From Flavobacterium frigidimaris (GTDB lineage: Bacteria > Bacteroidota > Bacteroidia > Flavobacteriales > Flavobacteriaceae), in NCBI GenBank assembly GCA_900129595.1, contig FQWG01000001.1, positions 186,001 through 250,000 of the forward strand: a stretch of DNA of 64,000 bases, read 5' to 3'. The notes under the pieces are model-generated. The model was given only the letters and a program-made list of their open reading frames with translations. It did no database searches and had not been told where the DNA came from. The position numbers and the translations under genes were made by a program. Below, piece after piece: positions 62,735 to 64,000 of the stretch (positions are counted from its first letter, which is position 1; every line of letters starts with the position of its first letter).

Positions 62735-63655
62735 TTAGTTTCTAATTGACTTATTTTCTTCTATTAAAGATTTTATGTCCTGAACAAATTCATCCGTCAG
62801 AGACAGACTTTCTTTTAGTGCATCGGGATAAATAACAGCCTGCGCAATATCTGCTGCCAAATCTCCTGAAAACAAGACTGGTTTGTATTTATAAAAATCA
62901 TACTTCTCAGATCTTGGTGCAAATAGTATACATTTCTTTTTCATTAAAATGCTCCAGTACACGGCATGGTAACTATTGGTTAAAACCACTTCAGAGCTTC
63001 CGATAAATTCAATCATTTCCTTTAATGAAGCACTGTTTGTAATTTTATCAAATTCATGAATTTCCTGCGGAAGATGGTGCGGAACATCTTTATGTGCCAC
63101 GACTCCAATATATCTCTTGACTGGATACTCCTGTTGTAATTCCGGTAAAGCACAGGTAGCGCAAGGCACATAACGAAAATCATTGTATTTGAAATCGCGA
63201 ACTGCAACCAAATTAAAAGCTTTGAAATCGACTTTTCTATTGATTTTCTGCTTTGCATTAGAATTGAATCCTGCGGACCATACTACTGCTTTCCCGGCTT
63301 TTTTTGCCGCTTTATTGATATTATAGTTCCATTCGGGCATGGCGTTAAGCAATCCTCCGCCGCCTACCAGTATGACATCATTCTTTTTAATCAATGAAAA
63401 ATCGACTTTATTTACATCGTGAACAATACACTTATAATGGTCAAATTCCGAAAGGAAATACTGATAATAACCACAAACTTTATCTCCGGTGTTATTGGTA
63501 ATATATCGGTGTATAAAATGAATTGTTGGAGTTGTGGTCGCGTAATTGTCGTTTAATACTTTTGTGGTATATTTTTTTCCGGATCTCCAAATTTGAAACA
63601 CGGTAAATAAATCGTACTTATTTACTAAAAGCCTGTAGGTATTTTTGATTGACAT
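62735..63655 (-). CDS. Polysaccharide pyruvyl transferase
   Basis: 306-aa enzyme of the PS_pyruv_trans family that places a pyruvate ketal on a sugar of the repeat unit, giving the polymer negative charge. Diagnostic parts: GDKVCGYYQYF, DVILVGGGGLLN, VVWSAGFNSNAK, VAVRDFKYND and the C-terminal LTNSYHAVYWSILMKKKCI. The C-terminal His in TNSYH is the conserved one. 34 bp after the flippase gene, same operon. Confidence 0.88.
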   Translation of the reverse strand: MSIKNTYRLLVNKYDLFTVFQIWRSGKKYTTKVLNDNYATTTPTIHFIHRYITNNTGDKVCGYYQYFLSEFDHYKCIVHDVNKVDFSLIKKNDVILVGGGGLLNAMPEWNYNINKAAKKAGKAVVWSAGFNSNAKQKINRKVDFKAFNLVAVRDFKYNDFRYVPCATCALPELQQEYPVKRYIGVVAHKDVPHHLPQEIHEFDKITNSASLKEMIEFIGSSEVVLTNSYHAVYWSILMKKKCILFAPRSEKYDFYKYKPVLFSGDLAADIAQAVIYPDALKESLSLTDEFVQDIKSLIEENKSIRN

Positions 63656-63689
63656 TGTTTTGGTATTTTATTGGCCTCTTTTCGAGCAA

Positions 63690-64000
63690 TTAGTTCGCTG
63701 TAAAAGTTGCTTTACTTTTTTTTAAAATAAATTTTACCTGATCCCATAATCCCGCATACATTTCTTTAAAGCTGATGTTAAGAAACTTATTGTTATTCCT
63801 TACTGTGTATACAAAAAGGGCAAATTCTGTCAGTACTAGTGCCAAAGGAATCAGGTTCATATTGGGTTCTATTTTTAGAAACACATAACACAATGCTACT
63901 CCGGCAACCTGAGAGATTAAAAATACTATCGTAAAGCGAACGTGGGTGTTGGTAGAAAGCGGAATGACACTTGACAATCCTGAAAGGCAGGAAATCAGCA
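63690..64000 (-). CDS. Wzx-like flippase, C-terminal part (cut by window edge)
   Basis: About 103 codons open to base 64000, so only the end of the gene is present. The visible part has three hydrophobic helices (SCLSGLSSVIPLS, FTIVFLISQVAGVALCYVFL, LIPLALVLTEFALFVYTV) and a basic tail, matching the last helices of oligosaccharide flippases that move lipid-linked repeat units across the inner membrane. Order next to pyruvyl transferase and polymerase supports this. No ATG within the window is the real start. Confidence 0.7.
   Translation of the reverse strand, partial: LISCLSGLSSVIPLSTNTHVRFTIVFLISQVAGVALCYVFLKIEPNMNLIPLALVLTEFALFVYTVRNNNKFLNISFKEMYAGLWDQVKFILKKSKATFTAN

Noticed and set aside
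1..64000. tRNA, rRNA, CRISPR, insertion sequence or prophage genes
   Set aside because: None were recognised: no regularly spaced repeats, transposase or integrase motifs, or tRNA-like cloverleaf were seen by eye. A tRNAscan or covariance search was not possible.

Overview
The window looks like chromosomal DNA of a Flavobacterium-like member of the Bacteroidota. The evidence is AT-rich sequence, several TonB-dependent receptors with an N-terminal carboxypeptidase-regulatory-like domain, a SusC/SusD pair, a hybrid two-component regulator, A-rich weak ribosome binding sites, and an exopolysaccharide cluster of the Wza/Wzc/WcaJ type. No rRNA, tRNA, CRISPR array or transposase was seen. The assignment rests on gene content only; no database search was run.

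Region 1 (1-10.5 kb) is a compact presumed phosphonate-catabolism locus. It holds a phosphonatase-like HAD hydrolase, an FAD-dependent amine oxidase-like protein, an MFS-type transporter, two SusD-less TonB-dependent receptors (one cut by the left edge) and two tandem XRE-cupin regulators. Seven copies of a 15-19 bp inverted repeat (consensus KTTAC-N5-GTAAA) occur only in this region, at the regulator, receptor and transporter promoters. This looks like a self-contained regulon and is the most novel part of the window.

Region 2 (10.7-35.9 kb) is a polysaccharide utilisation locus for a glycosaminoglycan, most likely heparan sulfate. It encodes a GH88 unsaturated uronyl hydrolase, a PL12 heparinase III, a short heparin-lyase-I-like lipoprotein, SusC, SusD with an unusual insertion, a small secreted protein, a ROK sugar kinase, one S1 sulfatase, a DUF4962/heparinase II-III (PL15-like) lyase, a hybrid two-component sensor/regulator, a DUF4861 protein, a KduD-type dehydrogenase and a NagB-PIG-L fusion. 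Together they would capture and import the chain, cut it by beta-elimination, remove unsaturated uronate, desulfate, and send uronate (KduD) and glucosamine (ROK kinase, NagB) into central metabolism. KduI, KdgK/KdgA, NagA and further sulfatases are not in the window.

Region 3 (36.1-41.3 kb) is a second receptor module. A membrane-anchored AraC regulator is divergent from another SusD-less TonB receptor, followed by an exported tyrosine-phosphatase-fold enzyme. Region 4 (41.4-47 kb) holds unrelated single genes: a sirtuin, an AraC regulator, an oleate hydratase and a 7TM histidine kinase.

Region 5 (47.2-64 kb) is a capsule/exopolysaccharide cluster read leftwards. From the right edge it runs: flippase (cut by the edge), pyruvyl transferase, glycosyltransferase, polymerase, two GT4 enzymes, acetyltransferase, sugar epimerase-like SDR, GT2, VanZ-like protein, initiating glycosylphosphotransferase, small membrane protein, Wza, Wzc with a Tyr-Gly tail, and a phosphohexomutase. 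A CpsB-type phosphatase reads towards it from the left.
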